A stretch of 40,691 nt of DNA, taken from assembly GCA_018645065.1 (NCBI GenBank), contig JABGPF010000003.1:5971-46661 (forward strand). The letters are read 5' to 3'. The notes beneath the pieces were generated by a model. It worked only from the letters and a program-made list of their open reading frames with translations. It was not told where the DNA came from and searched no databases. This DNA comes from Phycisphaerales bacterium (GTDB lineage Bacteria; Planctomycetota; Phycisphaerae; SM23-33). Positions 15,963 to 24,725 of the stretch are shown here, in pieces. The position numbers and the translations under genes were made by a program. Each line of letters starts with the position of its first letter. The stretch's first letter is position 1.

Positions 15963-18900
15963 ATGCTAAACAAGTTGCAAACGTATCTTTTGTGCACCAT
16001 CTGCTTGACGATCATCGCCGCGGCGACGTTGCCTGCCGACGCGGGCGACTGGCCTCAGCAGCGTTACAATAACGCAAAAACCGCTGTGGTTGCAGACGCG
16101 CCGCCAAGCGATTTGAAACTCATCTGGACGCGTGATCTGGGCAAGCCGAAACCCGCCTGGCCGCTAAGTCAGGAACGGCTCCGATTCGATACGTCATACC
16201 ATCCGATTATCGCCGGGAAGCTAATGTTCATCGGTTCGATGGTCACCAGTTCGGTTACCGCATACGATACCGAAACAGGCGTCGAGAAATGGCGGTTCTA
16301 CACTGGCGGGCCGGTGCGATTCGCCCCGATGCACAATAAGGGCAAGCTGTACTTTACCTCTGATGACGGGCATCTTTATTGCTTAAACGCCGCCGACGGT
16401 AAGTTGAATTGGAAGTTCCGCGGTGGACCTGGAGGGCAGAAAATTCTCGGTAATGATCGTCTGATCAGCATGTGGCCGGCCCGCAGCAGCGCGATGGTGT
16501 TCGAAGGCAAGGTTTACTTCGGTGCGGGTATCTGGCCGTTTATGGGAACGTTTCTGCACTGTATCGACGCAGAGAGCGGTAAGGCGATCTGGACCAAGAG
16601 CGGGCTGAAGTGGCAGGACTTGCCTCACAGCGGGGCGACTGCGTTTTCGTCGATCGCACCGCAGGGTTATATCGCTATCGAAGGTGATAATTTGTACGTG
16701 CCGTGCGGTAGGGCGATCCCGGCTGTGTTTGATCGGATCACGGGCCAGCTGGTCTACTTCAAACAGGCGTCCGGTAAGCGGGGCGGCGGGGTGTATGTAA
16801 CCGTATTCAAAGATCACTATTGGGTCCCGAACTTCATCACGAACAAGAAAGACGGGAAAGGAGCCACAGGCGCCTGCCTCAGCGGAGTGTTCGCAGAAGA
16901 CGCCGTCTACAGCGTTTCGGAAAAGGGGCTCGAAGTCTGCAATACCAAACCCGAGAAGATCAGCCGCTACATCTTCAAAGATGGGCGGAAAACCAAGATC
17001 ACCGATCTGAGATATCGCCCGATGCAGGTAGCCCAATTTGATCCGACGATTACGGATGTGCATTTCAAAGCCGGTGATTTACTCTACGCATCGGCTGCGG
17101 ATAACATGGTTGTCGCTATCGATGTCTCGAAGAGCAATGAACCGAAAATAGCCTGGAAAGCCAAGGCCGGCGGTGACGTCTGGACGATGATCACCGGCGA
17201 CGATAAGGTTGTCGCCGTCACGGTCGACGGGAAAATCAGCTGCTACGGTAAAGGCGACGCCAAGGCTGTGACCCACGAAGTAGCGGCAGCGGGGAAGAGC
17301 GAAGAAAACGCGAAATGGGCGTCGGCTGTTAAGAAGGCGATCGACGCTGCCGGGACTGACGAAGGCTATTGCGTACAGTTGGGTATCGGCGACGGCGGGA
17401 TGCTTGGCGAACTTATCAGGCAGTCGAAGTATCAGATTATAGTAGTCGACAGCGACGCGAGAAAAGTTGACGTGTTGCGGAGGCGAATGGAGGGCGGCGG
17501 GCTGTACGGGCGGCGCGTTTCGGCGTTTGTGGGCAAGCCGAATACGTTCGAGTTGCCGCAGTATTTGGCGAATCTGGTGATCTCTCCGTCGGCGGATTTA
17601 GCTGGCGATTGCAAAGAGGGGAGTCGGCCCGCACGAGCATTGCGGCCTTACGGCGGAGTGCTCTGCATCGCTGGCGATGGTGAAGAAATGAAAGTGGTTA
17701 TGGAGCGCAAAGGCTCCCTGCCCGGTAGCGGAAGCTGGACGCACCATGACGGCGATGCAAGCCGGACCGTGGTCTCGAAGGACAAGCTCAAACTGCCGCT
17801 TGGTTTGCTCTGGTTCGGCGGTCCGTCGAACGATGCGATTCTTCCCCGTCACGGGCACGGACCCTCGCCGCAGGTTGTCGGCGGGCGACTGTTCATCGAA
17901 GGACGCAATGTTCTGCGTGCGGTCGATGTCTACACCGGCAGGCTGCTATGGCAACGGGAGATCAAGGATATCGGGCTCTTTTACGATAACACGGATCATC
18001 ATCCCGGAGCCGGGCAGATCGGAAGTAACTACGTTTCCATGCTCGACGGGGTGTATGTAATTACCCCGCAGGCCTGCCAGGTTCTTGATCCGGCGACCGG
18101 GAAAACTGTGCGAACTTTCACGCTTCCGGACGAGGACAAATGGGGCTGGATCGCGATCGATGGAGACTTGCTGATCGCCGCGGCCAAGCCGCTTAACGTC
18201 CATCCGCCCAAACTCAAGAGGGGCAAGAAGTATCCCAAAGTGGTGCCCGGAAAACCGTTTGATAAAATCCTCGGTGTGGAACAAAACGCCGATTATGCGT
18301 CCTCGTCCAAGAAGCTCGTGGTAATGGATCGCAAGACAGGCAAGGTGCTCTGGTCGCGCGATGCGGTCTCCAACTTTCGTCACAACGCGATAACGCCGGC
18401 TGACGGGAAAGTGTTTTGCATAGACGCGATGAGTAAGGGGAAAATCGGCTGGCTGAAACGCCGCGGACTAACGATTGAACGCCCGGCGACGCTGTACGCA
18501 CTCGACGCGGAAACCGGTGACGTGATCTGGAAGACCGACGAAGATGTGTTCGGTACGTGGCTGTCGTATTCCCAGGAGCATGATTTGCTGATCCAGGCGG
18601 GAAGTAAATATCGCGATCGGGCCTTCGACGAGGCCAGCGGCGGGGTTGCAGTTTACCGAGCGAAAACCGGCAAGGTGGTCTGGAAGGATCTGAAAATGCG
18701 CCCCGGCGGACCGCTGATGGTTTACCACGATTGCCTGATCTCAAACGGTTCGGGCGGATATGCTCTGGACATTATGACTGGTGAGAAAACCGGTATGGAG
18801 TGGCGCCGAAAGTACGGATGCAACACCGCGGTCGCTTCGGAGAATATGCTGACGTTCCGATCGGGAGCGGCGGGTTACTACGATCTGAAGAACCATAGCG

Positions 18901-19622
18901 GGACGGGCAACTTCGGTGGATTCAAGTCGAGCTGCACCGCTAACCTGATAGTTGCCGACGGCGTGCTGAACGCACCGGACTACACGCGAACATGCACCTG
19001 CAGCTACCAGAACCAAACGTCGCTGGCGTTGGTCCACATGCCGGGCGTCGAACAGTGGACTTATAACGCAAAGGAACTGCTGCCAGGGCGAAGTGTCGGC
19101 TTGAACTTCGGGGCTCCGGGAGATTCTCTTGCCGCCAGCGGTACGTTCTGGCTGGACATGGGTGAAGATGGAAACAAAAAGCCCAAGGATTTCAGAGAAC
19201 CAAATCCGAATAAACCGTTCAAGCCTTATATGTTCATCGATATCGACGGGAAGAAAGCCGAATGCTACGGGCATCACTCTTCGATGTTCGCCAAGTCGCC
19301 TTACAATTGGGTGGGCGCTTCAGGAATCATCGGGGCGTCAACCATCGAGATTGACACGAACATCACGACCGTTGCGGTGCGATTATACTTCGCAGAACCG
19401 GGCGCAAAAGCCAAAACCGGACAGCGAGTTTTCTCCGTCTCGATTGACGGGACAGAAGTGCTGAAAGATTTTGATGCGACCTCGGCTGCCGGTGGCGCTA
19501 GAAAAGTGATCGCAAAAGAGTTTAAATATTCAAAGACAGACAAGCCGATCGAAATAAAACTCACCGCCTCGACGGGCAAGACCCTGCTGTGCGGTATCGA
19601 GTTGATAGTCGAAAAGAAGTAA
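15963..19622 (+). CDS. Giant PQQ-like beta-propeller protein with methyltransferase-like insert and malectin-like tail
   Basis: The 1219-residue protein starts with a signal peptide (to about residue 28), and GGAG lies 7 bases before the ATG. Repeated W-x-x-x and G-x-x-Y-x-L-D/N-A-x-x-G-x-x-x-W blocks mark PQQ/BamB-type blades, before and after a break. Residues about 440-580 interrupt the propeller with a Rossmann-like segment: VQLGIGDGGMLGEL (near 471-484), IIVVDSDARKVDVLRRR, LVISPSAD, and RALRPYGGVLCIAG, the order of a class I SAM-dependent methyltransferase. Whether it binds SAM outside the cytosol is doubtful, so it may be a degenerate binding domain. From about 1061 the chain reads as a malectin-like carbohydrate-binding domain (VRLYFAEP, RVFSVSIDG). 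A second, simpler propeller gene follows after 10 bases. It probably acts in the periplasm or at the surface, perhaps in polysaccharide handling. Confidence 0.8.
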   Translation: MLNKLQTYLLCTICLTIIAAATLPADAGDWPQQRYNNAKTAVVADAPPSDLKLIWTRDLGKPKPAWPLSQERLRFDTSYHPIIAGKLMFIGSMVTSSVTAYDTETGVEKWRFYTGGPVRFAPMHNKGKLYFTSDDGHLYCLNAADGKLNWKFRGGPGGQKILGNDRLISMWPARSSAMVFEGKVYFGAGIWPFMGTFLHCIDAESGKAIWTKSGLKWQDLPHSGATAFSSIAPQGYIAIEGDNLYVPCGRAIPAVFDRITGQLVYFKQASGKRGGGVYVTVFKDHYWVPNFITNKKDGKGATGACLSGVFAEDAVYSVSEKGLEVCNTKPEKISRYIFKDGRKTKITDLRYRPMQVAQFDPTITDVHFKAGDLLYASAADNMVVAIDVSKSNEPKIAWKAKAGGDVWTMITGDDKVVAVTVDGKISCYGKGDAKAVTHEVAAAGKSEENAKWASAVKKAIDAAGTDEGYCVQLGIGDGGMLGELIRQSKYQIIVVDSDARKVDVLRRRMEGGGLYGRRVSAFVGKPNTFELPQYLANLVISPSADLAGDCKEGSRPARALRPYGGVLCIAGDGEEMKVVMERKGSLPGSGSWTHHDGDASRTVVSKDKLKLPLGLLWFGGPSNDAILPRHGHGPSPQVVGGRLFIEGRNVLRAVDVYTGRLLWQREIKDIGLFYDNTDHHPGAGQIGSNYVSMLDGVYVITPQACQVLDPATGKTVRTFTLPDEDKWGWIAIDGDLLIAAAKPLNVHPPKLKRGKKYPKVVPGKPFDKILGVEQNADYASSSKKLVVMDRKTGKVLWSRDAVSNFRHNAITPADGKVFCIDAMSKGKIGWLKRRGLTIERPATLYALDAETGDVIWKTDEDVFGTWLSYSQEHDLLIQAGSKYRDRAFDEASGGVAVYRAKTGKVVWKDLKMRPGGPLMVYHDCLISNGSGGYALDIMTGEKTGMEWRRKYGCNTAVASENMLTFRSGAAGYYDLKNHSGTGNFGGFKSSCTANLIVADGVLNAPDYTRTCTCSYQNQTSLALVHMPGVEQWTYNAKELLPGRSVGLNFGAPGDSLAASGTFWLDMGEDGNKKPKDFREPNPNKPFKPYMFIDIDGKKAECYGHHSSMFAKSPYNWVGASGIIGASTIEIDTNITTVAVRLYFAEPGAKAKTGQRVFSVSIDGTEVLKDFDATSAAGGARKVIAKEFKYSKTDKPIEIKLTASTGKTLLCGIELIVEKK

Positions 19623-19632
19623 CCTCGGACGA

Positions 19633-21168
19633 ATGGAAAGCAAAATGATCCGACAAACAGCACTGTCATTGGTAGCGATTACGTGTTTCGCGGCGGCTGG
19701 GTTCGCAGGCGATCAGCCCCAGTGGGGCCGGAAACACACGCGGAACATGGTCTCTGACGAGAAGGGCTCGTACTACGGGTTTTCCACTGAGGACAAGGGC
19801 AAGGGCGTGAAGTGGACCGCGCGTTTGGGGTCGATAACTTACGCTAGCCCGATAGTGGCCCAGGGGAAAATACTCATTGGCGGCAACAATAGTTACGCTC
19901 GCGACGAGCGGCATCGAGGTGATAGGGGCTTGTTGTTGTGTTTTAACGAAGCTGATGGGAAGTATCTGTGGCAACTTATGGTTCCTAAGCTCAAGTCCGT
20001 CCGATACGGTGACTGGCATCGCTGCGGGATATCTTCGTCACCGGTTGTTGAAGACTCGAAGGTGTACGTGACAACCAATCGTTGCGAGGTGCTGTGCCTG
20101 GACATCAACGGACTGGCCGACGGAAACGCCGGGCCCTACAAGGACGAAGGTAAACACATGGCCGCTCCCGGTCAGGAAGCCTTCAAAGCCCTGAAAACCG
20201 ACGCCGATATTATCTGGCGATTGGACATGAAGGCTGATCCCATCGGAGCCGTTCCGCATAACGCGACGAACTGTTCGATCCTGCTCGATGGCGATCTGCT
20301 GTACGTTTCGACGGCTAATGGTGTGGGATGGACGCACCGGGAAGTAACGAACCCCAAGGCGCCGAGCATAATTGTGGTCAACAAAAAAACGGGCAAGCTT
20401 GTCGCGGTCGATAACGCGAATATTGGCCCGGATATTTTTCATGGGCAGTGGTCCTCGCCCTCGCTTGGCAAGGTTGGCGATACCAGGCAGATATTTTTCG
20501 GCGCTGGCGACGGGCTCTGTTACGGGTTCGACGCTCTGGACCCGAAGCTAAGCAGCGAGGGCAATACGCTCAAGATGCGATGGAAGTTCACCTGCGACAC
20601 CACCGCACGCAAAGTCGAGGGTGGCGCCAGCAGCTATCCCAAGGCTCCCGACAGCCCCACGGTTATCGTATCAATGCCCGTGTTCTACAAGAATCGCGTG
20701 TATGTTGCCGCTGGCGGCGATCCGTGGCACGGAAAGCGTCTAGGCGGGTTGTATTGCATTGACGCGACAAAAACAGGCGATATCACCAAAACAGGTAAGA
20801 TATGGTCTTACATGGGGTTAGGACAGTCGATCTCCACCGTGTCGATTAGCGACGGACTGCTCTACATCACCAGTTACGACGGGCGCATTCACTGCCTCAA
20901 CGCCGAAACGGGCAAGCTACAATGGGCCCACGACACCCGAGGCGAGATATACGGTTCGACTATGATCGCCGATGGCAAGGTCTATTTCGGCGCCGGCGGC
21001 AGGGGGCGTTCGACGCTCTGGGTGTTTGACGCCGCTAAGAAAAAGAAGATCATCGCACGCATTCCTCTCGATTCGGTTATCCACTCCACGCCGACTTTCG
21101 CAAACGGCGTGATGTACGTAGCCACCGGTAGAACGCTGTACGCAGTCGAAGGTAAATCCGCCAAATAG
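19633..21168 (+). CDS. Exported PQQ-like beta-propeller protein
   Basis: The 511-residue protein has a signal peptide (ends near FAGDQ) and PQQ-type blades throughout, for example LYCIDATKTGDI, IHCLNAETGKLQW and VYFGAGGRG. It lacks the insert and the C-terminal domain of its neighbour and resembles a stand-alone BamB/PQQ propeller. A nearby second in-frame ATG (12 bases on) has GGAAAG before it and could be the true start. The gene lies 10 bases after the larger propeller gene, so the two are co-expressed. No quinoprotein catalytic residues could be assigned, so a structural or sugar/alcohol-related role is open. Confidence 0.83.
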   Translation: MESKMIRQTALSLVAITCFAAAGFAGDQPQWGRKHTRNMVSDEKGSYYGFSTEDKGKGVKWTARLGSITYASPIVAQGKILIGGNNSYARDERHRGDRGLLLCFNEADGKYLWQLMVPKLKSVRYGDWHRCGISSSPVVEDSKVYVTTNRCEVLCLDINGLADGNAGPYKDEGKHMAAPGQEAFKALKTDADIIWRLDMKADPIGAVPHNATNCSILLDGDLLYVSTANGVGWTHREVTNPKAPSIIVVNKKTGKLVAVDNANIGPDIFHGQWSSPSLGKVGDTRQIFFGAGDGLCYGFDALDPKLSSEGNTLKMRWKFTCDTTARKVEGGASSYPKAPDSPTVIVSMPVFYKNRVYVAAGGDPWHGKRLGGLYCIDATKTGDITKTGKIWSYMGLGQSISTVSISDGLLYITSYDGRIHCLNAETGKLQWAHDTRGEIYGSTMIADGKVYFGAGGRGRSTLWVFDAAKKKKIIARIPLDSVIHSTPTFANGVMYVATGRTLYAVEGKSAK

Positions 21169-21279
21169 GCGGCCGCCGGGGCGACATATCACTCTATAAT
21201 GAAAAAAAACTGCCTCAGCACGTGCGCAAACTGAGGATATGCTTGAAAGATGGCGCCGGGAGCATAATATCTTAGAGAA

Positions 21280-22596
21280 ATGAGTGATACTAAATTACAG
21301 ATAGCGTTGGATTTCCTTGAACTGCCCCGCGCGATGGATGTCGCGAAGCTCGCCGTCGCCGGTGGAGCCGACTACATCGAAGCCGGTACGCCGCTTATTA
21401 AGTCCGAAGGACTCGACGCGGTAAGGCGCCTGAGGGAAACATTCCCGAACAAAACGATCATCGCGGACATGAAAACGATGGACGCCGGAAAGATAGAAGC
21501 CCAGGCCGCTGCAAACGCCGGAGCAAATATCATAACCGTTTCGGGAACCGCGTCCTTGTCGACGATCAAGGAATGCGTTGAAGTCGGCGCGCACTACGGG
21601 ATTGAAGTGGCTGTCGATCTGCTCGGTGTGGAAGATCCCGTTGCGTTTGCTTCCCAAGCCGGCGATCTCGGCGTGGCGTGGCTCGATGTGCATTGTCCTA
21701 TCGATCAGCAGATGTCCGGGCAAGATCCGCTGGCGGTGCTGAAACAAGTTCGCGGCGCGACAGATCTGATACTCGCAGTCGCAGGCGGGATAAATAGCGA
21801 AACCGCTGCGCTGGCGGTCGCCGCCGGCGCCGACGTGGTTATTGTCGGCGGGGCGATCACCAAAGCTGTAGACCCCACCCAAGCCACCGCCGATATTCTC
21901 AAGGCGATCGAATCGGGCCAGGGCGTTGCAAGCGAACTGTTCAAACGAGTGTCAGCCGACACCATCCGCCAGGCGCTGCAGGCGGTTCGCACATCAAATA
22001 TCTCAGACGGAAGCCACCGTCTGGAGTGTCTTGAAGGGATCAAACCGCTGGCTCCGGGGCAGTTTGCCTGCGGGCCAGCAGTTACCGTGCGAACATTCCC
22101 GGGCGACTGGGCCAAGCCGGTTGAGGCTATCGACATCGCCCAGGCAGGCGATATGATCGTGATTGACGCGTGTGGGAAAGCTCCGGCGATATGGGGCGAA
22201 CTGGCCACCGAGAGTGCAAAGGCCAAAGGGATATCCGGGCTCGTCGTTGACGGTGCGGTTCGCGACACGGCCGATATCCGCAAGCTCGGGTTCGACGTCT
22301 GGACGCGACACGTAACCAGCCACGCGGGCGATCCGTACGGGCAGGGTGAAATCAATCAACCAATAAAAGTAGGCGGGCAAACCGTCGCACCGGGCGACTG
22401 GATAGTCGCAGACGATGACGGTGTGATGGTGCTGCCGAAGGCGAAAGCTGTCGAAATGGCGAATCGGGCGGCAAACGTGCTGGAAGCCGAGAACCGAATC
22501 CGTCAGGAAATTCGCGACGGAAAAGGAACGCTCGGGCAGGTTATTAATCTGTTACGTTGGGAAAAACAAGGAGGCGGCGGTGCCATCACGGGATAA
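21280..22596 (+). CDS. 3-hexulose-6-phosphate synthase fused to an RraA-like domain
   Basis: The 438-residue protein has two parts. Residues 1-210 are an orotidine-decarboxylase-superfamily barrel of the HPS type: LQIALD (Asp-11), YIEAGTPLIKSEG (Glu-34), and DMKTMD with Asp-63, Lys-65 and Asp-68, and AVAGGI. It would condense formaldehyde with ribulose 5-phosphate, or run in reverse to make ribulose 5-phosphate. Residues about 225-425 are an RraA/HMG-aldolase-like domain, with VVDGAVRDTADI (Arg-328, Asp-329) and TRHVTSHAGDPYGQGEIN. HPS-RraA fusions are known in some bacteria and archaea. The isomerase gene overlaps its end by 17 bases, giving a complete two-step ribulose monophosphate module. 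The function of the RraA part here is uncertain. Confidence 0.88.
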   Translation: MSDTKLQIALDFLELPRAMDVAKLAVAGGADYIEAGTPLIKSEGLDAVRRLRETFPNKTIIADMKTMDAGKIEAQAAANAGANIITVSGTASLSTIKECVEVGAHYGIEVAVDLLGVEDPVAFASQAGDLGVAWLDVHCPIDQQMSGQDPLAVLKQVRGATDLILAVAGGINSETAALAVAAGADVVIVGGAITKAVDPTQATADILKAIESGQGVASELFKRVSADTIRQALQAVRTSNISDGSHRLECLEGIKPLAPGQFACGPAVTVRTFPGDWAKPVEAIDIAQAGDMIVIDACGKAPAIWGELATESAKAKGISGLVVDGAVRDTADIRKLGFDVWTRHVTSHAGDPYGQGEINQPIKVGGQTVAPGDWIVADDDGVMVLPKAKAVEMANRAANVLEAENRIRQEIRDGKGTLGQVINLLRWEKQGGGGAITG

Positions 22597-23131
22597 AGAA
22601 GCTGTCCAGGCTGCTGGTAAAGGGCTGCTGGACTACATAGGCGGTGTTATGGAAGAGGCCGACTGGGGCGGGTTCGTAGAACTTGCCGACATGGTCCCTC
22701 AGGTCGACAGGACATTCCTTACTGGCGCAGGCAGGAGCGGATTGGTGGCTCGGAGTTTCGGTATGCGACTGATGCATGCGGGGCTTCCAGCTTTTATTCC
22801 GGGCGAAACTGTTACCCCCGCAGCCGGTGAGGGCGACTTGCTCGTCGGCGTGAGTTGCACAGGTACGACGGGCTACACCGAGTACCTCGCAAGACGTGCT
22901 CGCGAGCTGGGCGCCAAGGTTATTGTTATAACTGCCGAGGCCAAGTCGCCGATGGCGCTGGGCGCGCACAAAGTCATTACCGTACCCGCGCGGGGCAGTA
23001 ATATTGTGGTTAGGGCGGCTGTTTTTGAACACGCAGCCAGCCTGTGTCTCGACGCGGTTTTCAATATTCTGGTCGATCGACTGAAAATAGACCCCGCGTC
23101 ATTGCGGCAGCGTCATGCGAATCTCGAATAG
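22580..23131 (+). CDS. 6-phospho-3-hexuloisomerase (SIS domain)
   Basis: The 183-residue SIS-domain protein converts hexulose 6-phosphate to fructose 6-phosphate. The start is GTG at 22580, with AAGGAGG (22568-22574) 5 bases upstream. Motifs are FLTGAGRSGLVARSFGMRLMHAG at 46-68 and VSCTGTTGYTEYLA near 94-107, both hallmarks of PHI. It overlaps the HPS gene by 17 bases. The pair either fixes formaldehyde or, as in archaea, supplies pentose phosphates. Confidence 0.9.
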   Translation: MPSRDKEAVQAAGKGLLDYIGGVMEEADWGGFVELADMVPQVDRTFLTGAGRSGLVARSFGMRLMHAGLPAFIPGETVTPAAGEGDLLVGVSCTGTTGYTEYLARRARELGAKVIVITAEAKSPMALGAHKVITVPARGSNIVVRAAVFEHAASLCLDAVFNILVDRLKIDPASLRQRHANLE

Positions 23132-23220
23132 GGACCGTGTCCTAAGATTTGTTAAAATAAACAGTTATAATCGATGGATTGTGAGCCGTTTCTAACTGCC
23201 CTCAGGCAGTAAGAATTGCC

Positions 23221-23248
23221 TTGCATGGGCTCGACGCAGGTATATAAT
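23221..23248 (+). promoter_or_regulatory. Putative promoter of the 23290 gene
   Basis: TTGCAT (23221-23226) and a perfect TATAAT (23243-23248) are 16 bases apart, about 42 bases before the start codon. Further upstream are another TATAAT (23166-23171) and a small hairpin ACTGCC/GGCAGT (23195-23210); their role is unclear. Confidence 0.5.
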
Positions 23249-23289
23249 TGCAAGGGCAGGCGGATTTTTAACGCCGTTGCGGGATAGAT

Positions 23290-23682
23290 ATGTCTGAAAT
23301 ATGCGACAAAACTAGAATCGAAATGCGAGCATCCATGATGCAATGGGTTATCGTGGTGTTGCTTACGGTGATCGCAACCTGCCTGCTTATCGAGGTGGGG
23401 TTGGGAACATCGCCTGCTACTGCGCAAGTTACTTCCGTTGGCGGAGGTGATGTGCTGGTCGTGGGCGGGCAGATCACAAAAGATTCGTATGGCCTGTATC
23501 TGGTTGACACCAAAAGACAGGCGTTGTGCGTGTATCAATGGTTGCCCGGAACGAGAAAACTGCGTCTGATGGCCGCTCGTAACTTTAACTACGACGTGCA
23601 ACTCGACCAGTACAATGCAGACAAGCCCACGCCCGGTGAAGTGAAAAGCCTCGTCGAGCAGAACAAACGATTGGGCTCTTAA
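23290..23682 (+). CDS. Small membrane-anchored protein of unknown function
   Basis: The 130-residue protein has one N-terminal membrane helix (about 17-37), then a short beta-rich domain: DVLVVGGQITKDSYGLYLVDTKRQALCVYQW. This string, with LYLVDT and ICVYxW, is familiar from small planctomycete proteins, but I know no function. It sits upstream of the HTH/membrane protein gene with a 76-base gap and may share a transcript with it and the OmpA-like gene. Confidence 0.7.
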   Translation: MSEICDKTRIEMRASMMQWVIVVLLTVIATCLLIEVGLGTSPATAQVTSVGGGDVLVVGGQITKDSYGLYLVDTKRQALCVYQWLPGTRKLRLMAARNFNYDVQLDQYNADKPTPGEVKSLVEQNKRLGS

Positions 23683-23698
23683 TTTATAAACAAAGACA

Positions 23699-23723
23699 GG
23701 CGATTTCGGACTATCCGATCGCC
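23699..23723. other. Stem-loop in the 23683-23758 gap
   Basis: GGCGA/TCGCC outer pairs and TCGGA/TCCGA inner pairs form a 10-base stem with a two-T bulge and the loop CTA. There is no T-tract. It could be a weak terminator or an mRNA-processing hairpin. Confidence 0.4.
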
Positions 23724-23758
23724 AGCTATTAGGATCAGCCGACAGGAGTTGGATACCA

Positions 23759-24649
23759 ATGGCCCGTAAGATGTATTATAGCGAACAGGAAGCCGCCGAT
23801 TTACTTGGCGTCAGCGTCGTTCAATTGGATCAATACGTTCAAGAGCAAAAATTGCATGTCTTCAAAGACGGCAATAAAAACATGTACAAAGGCGACGAAG
23901 TTGAAACTCTCGCCGATGACGCTCTTGGAAACGCAGACCCAATGGCGCAAACCGTTATCGACGACGTAGAAGAAATTGAGCTTACGCCCGCAGAGGGTTC
24001 GCTCGGTGACGCCGACCCGATGGCCAGGACCGTTATGGACACTCCTGACGCGGTGACGCTTTCAGACGCCGATGACCTCGGACCCACAGGTGGTAAGGAA
24101 GACACAGTCATCACCGCTGAGGGTATCAGTATCTTCGATGAAGAAGACCTGGAAATCGAAACCGCTGACCCAATGGCCAAAACGCAAATCGCGCCAAGCC
24201 TCGAAGACCAAATCGCCCTCGACGGTGTTGGAAGCGGTTCTGGACTGCTGGATCTGACACAGGAAAGCGACGACACCTCGCTCGGCGCTGAACTGCTGGA
24301 TCATATCGATATCGAAGAACCGGACGAACCTGTCGAGTTTGACGCCGTAAGCCAGGGCGCCGTCGCCGTTCAACCGGTTGCTACTGAATATGTAGTCGAT
24401 TCCGATAACGTCAGCGAGGCGCCCGACCCGCTTTCCGGACTGTTCACCGGAATACTCGTAGGGTGTGCTGCTGTGGCGATGCTTATGGGCGCAATCACAA
24501 TTGCCGCCATAATGGATGTCGCGCCTGAGTACATACAAACGATGAATAATAAGCTCACTATGGTCATGGCTGCGGGCGCAGGATTTGCCGTTGTCGCCGG
24601 AGCCGTAGGTCTGATGCTGGGAAAGGCTAGTGCGTCACGACGCATATAG
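23759..24649 (+). CDS. HTH-domain protein with acidic ADPMA repeats and two C-terminal membrane helices
   Basis: The 296-residue protein starts with an excisionase/MerR-like helix-turn-helix (YYSEQEAADLLGVSVVQLDQYVQEQKLHVFKDG, residues 6-38). A long acidic linker (50-225) contains three copies of A-D-P-M-A-[QRK]-T at 59-65, 85-91 and 136-142 and a SGLLDLTQESDDTSLGAELLD block (161-181) that I associate with similar planctomycete proteins. Two hydrophobic helices lie at about 228-252 and 266-288. The DNA-binding part is therefore tethered to the membrane. AGGAG precedes the ATG at 23759 by about 12 bases. Its role could be signalling or gene control at the membrane. Conserved Thr in the repeats might be kinase targets, which is inference. 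Confidence 0.75.
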   Translation: MARKMYYSEQEAADLLGVSVVQLDQYVQEQKLHVFKDGNKNMYKGDEVETLADDALGNADPMAQTVIDDVEEIELTPAEGSLGDADPMARTVMDTPDAVTLSDADDLGPTGGKEDTVITAEGISIFDEEDLEIETADPMAKTQIAPSLEDQIALDGVGSGSGLLDLTQESDDTSLGAELLDHIDIEEPDEPVEFDAVSQGAVAVQPVATEYVVDSDNVSEAPDPLSGLFTGILVGCAAVAMLMGAITIAAIMDVAPEYIQTMNNKLTMVMAAGAGFAVVAGAVGLMLGKASASRRI

Positions 24650-24661
24650 CCGATATACTCG

Positions 24662-24685
24662 ATAACCGGTTGTTTGACCGGTTAT
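24662..24685. other. Perfect 9-base inverted repeat between genes
   Basis: ATAACCGGT (24662-24670), loop TGTTTG, ACCGGTTAT (24677-24685). There is no T-run behind it. It may be an mRNA hairpin, a weak terminator, or an operator. Confidence 0.5.
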
Positions 24686-24725
24686 ATTGAGAAGGACCTC
24701 GGATTTATTGGAAAGGATTACGGAA

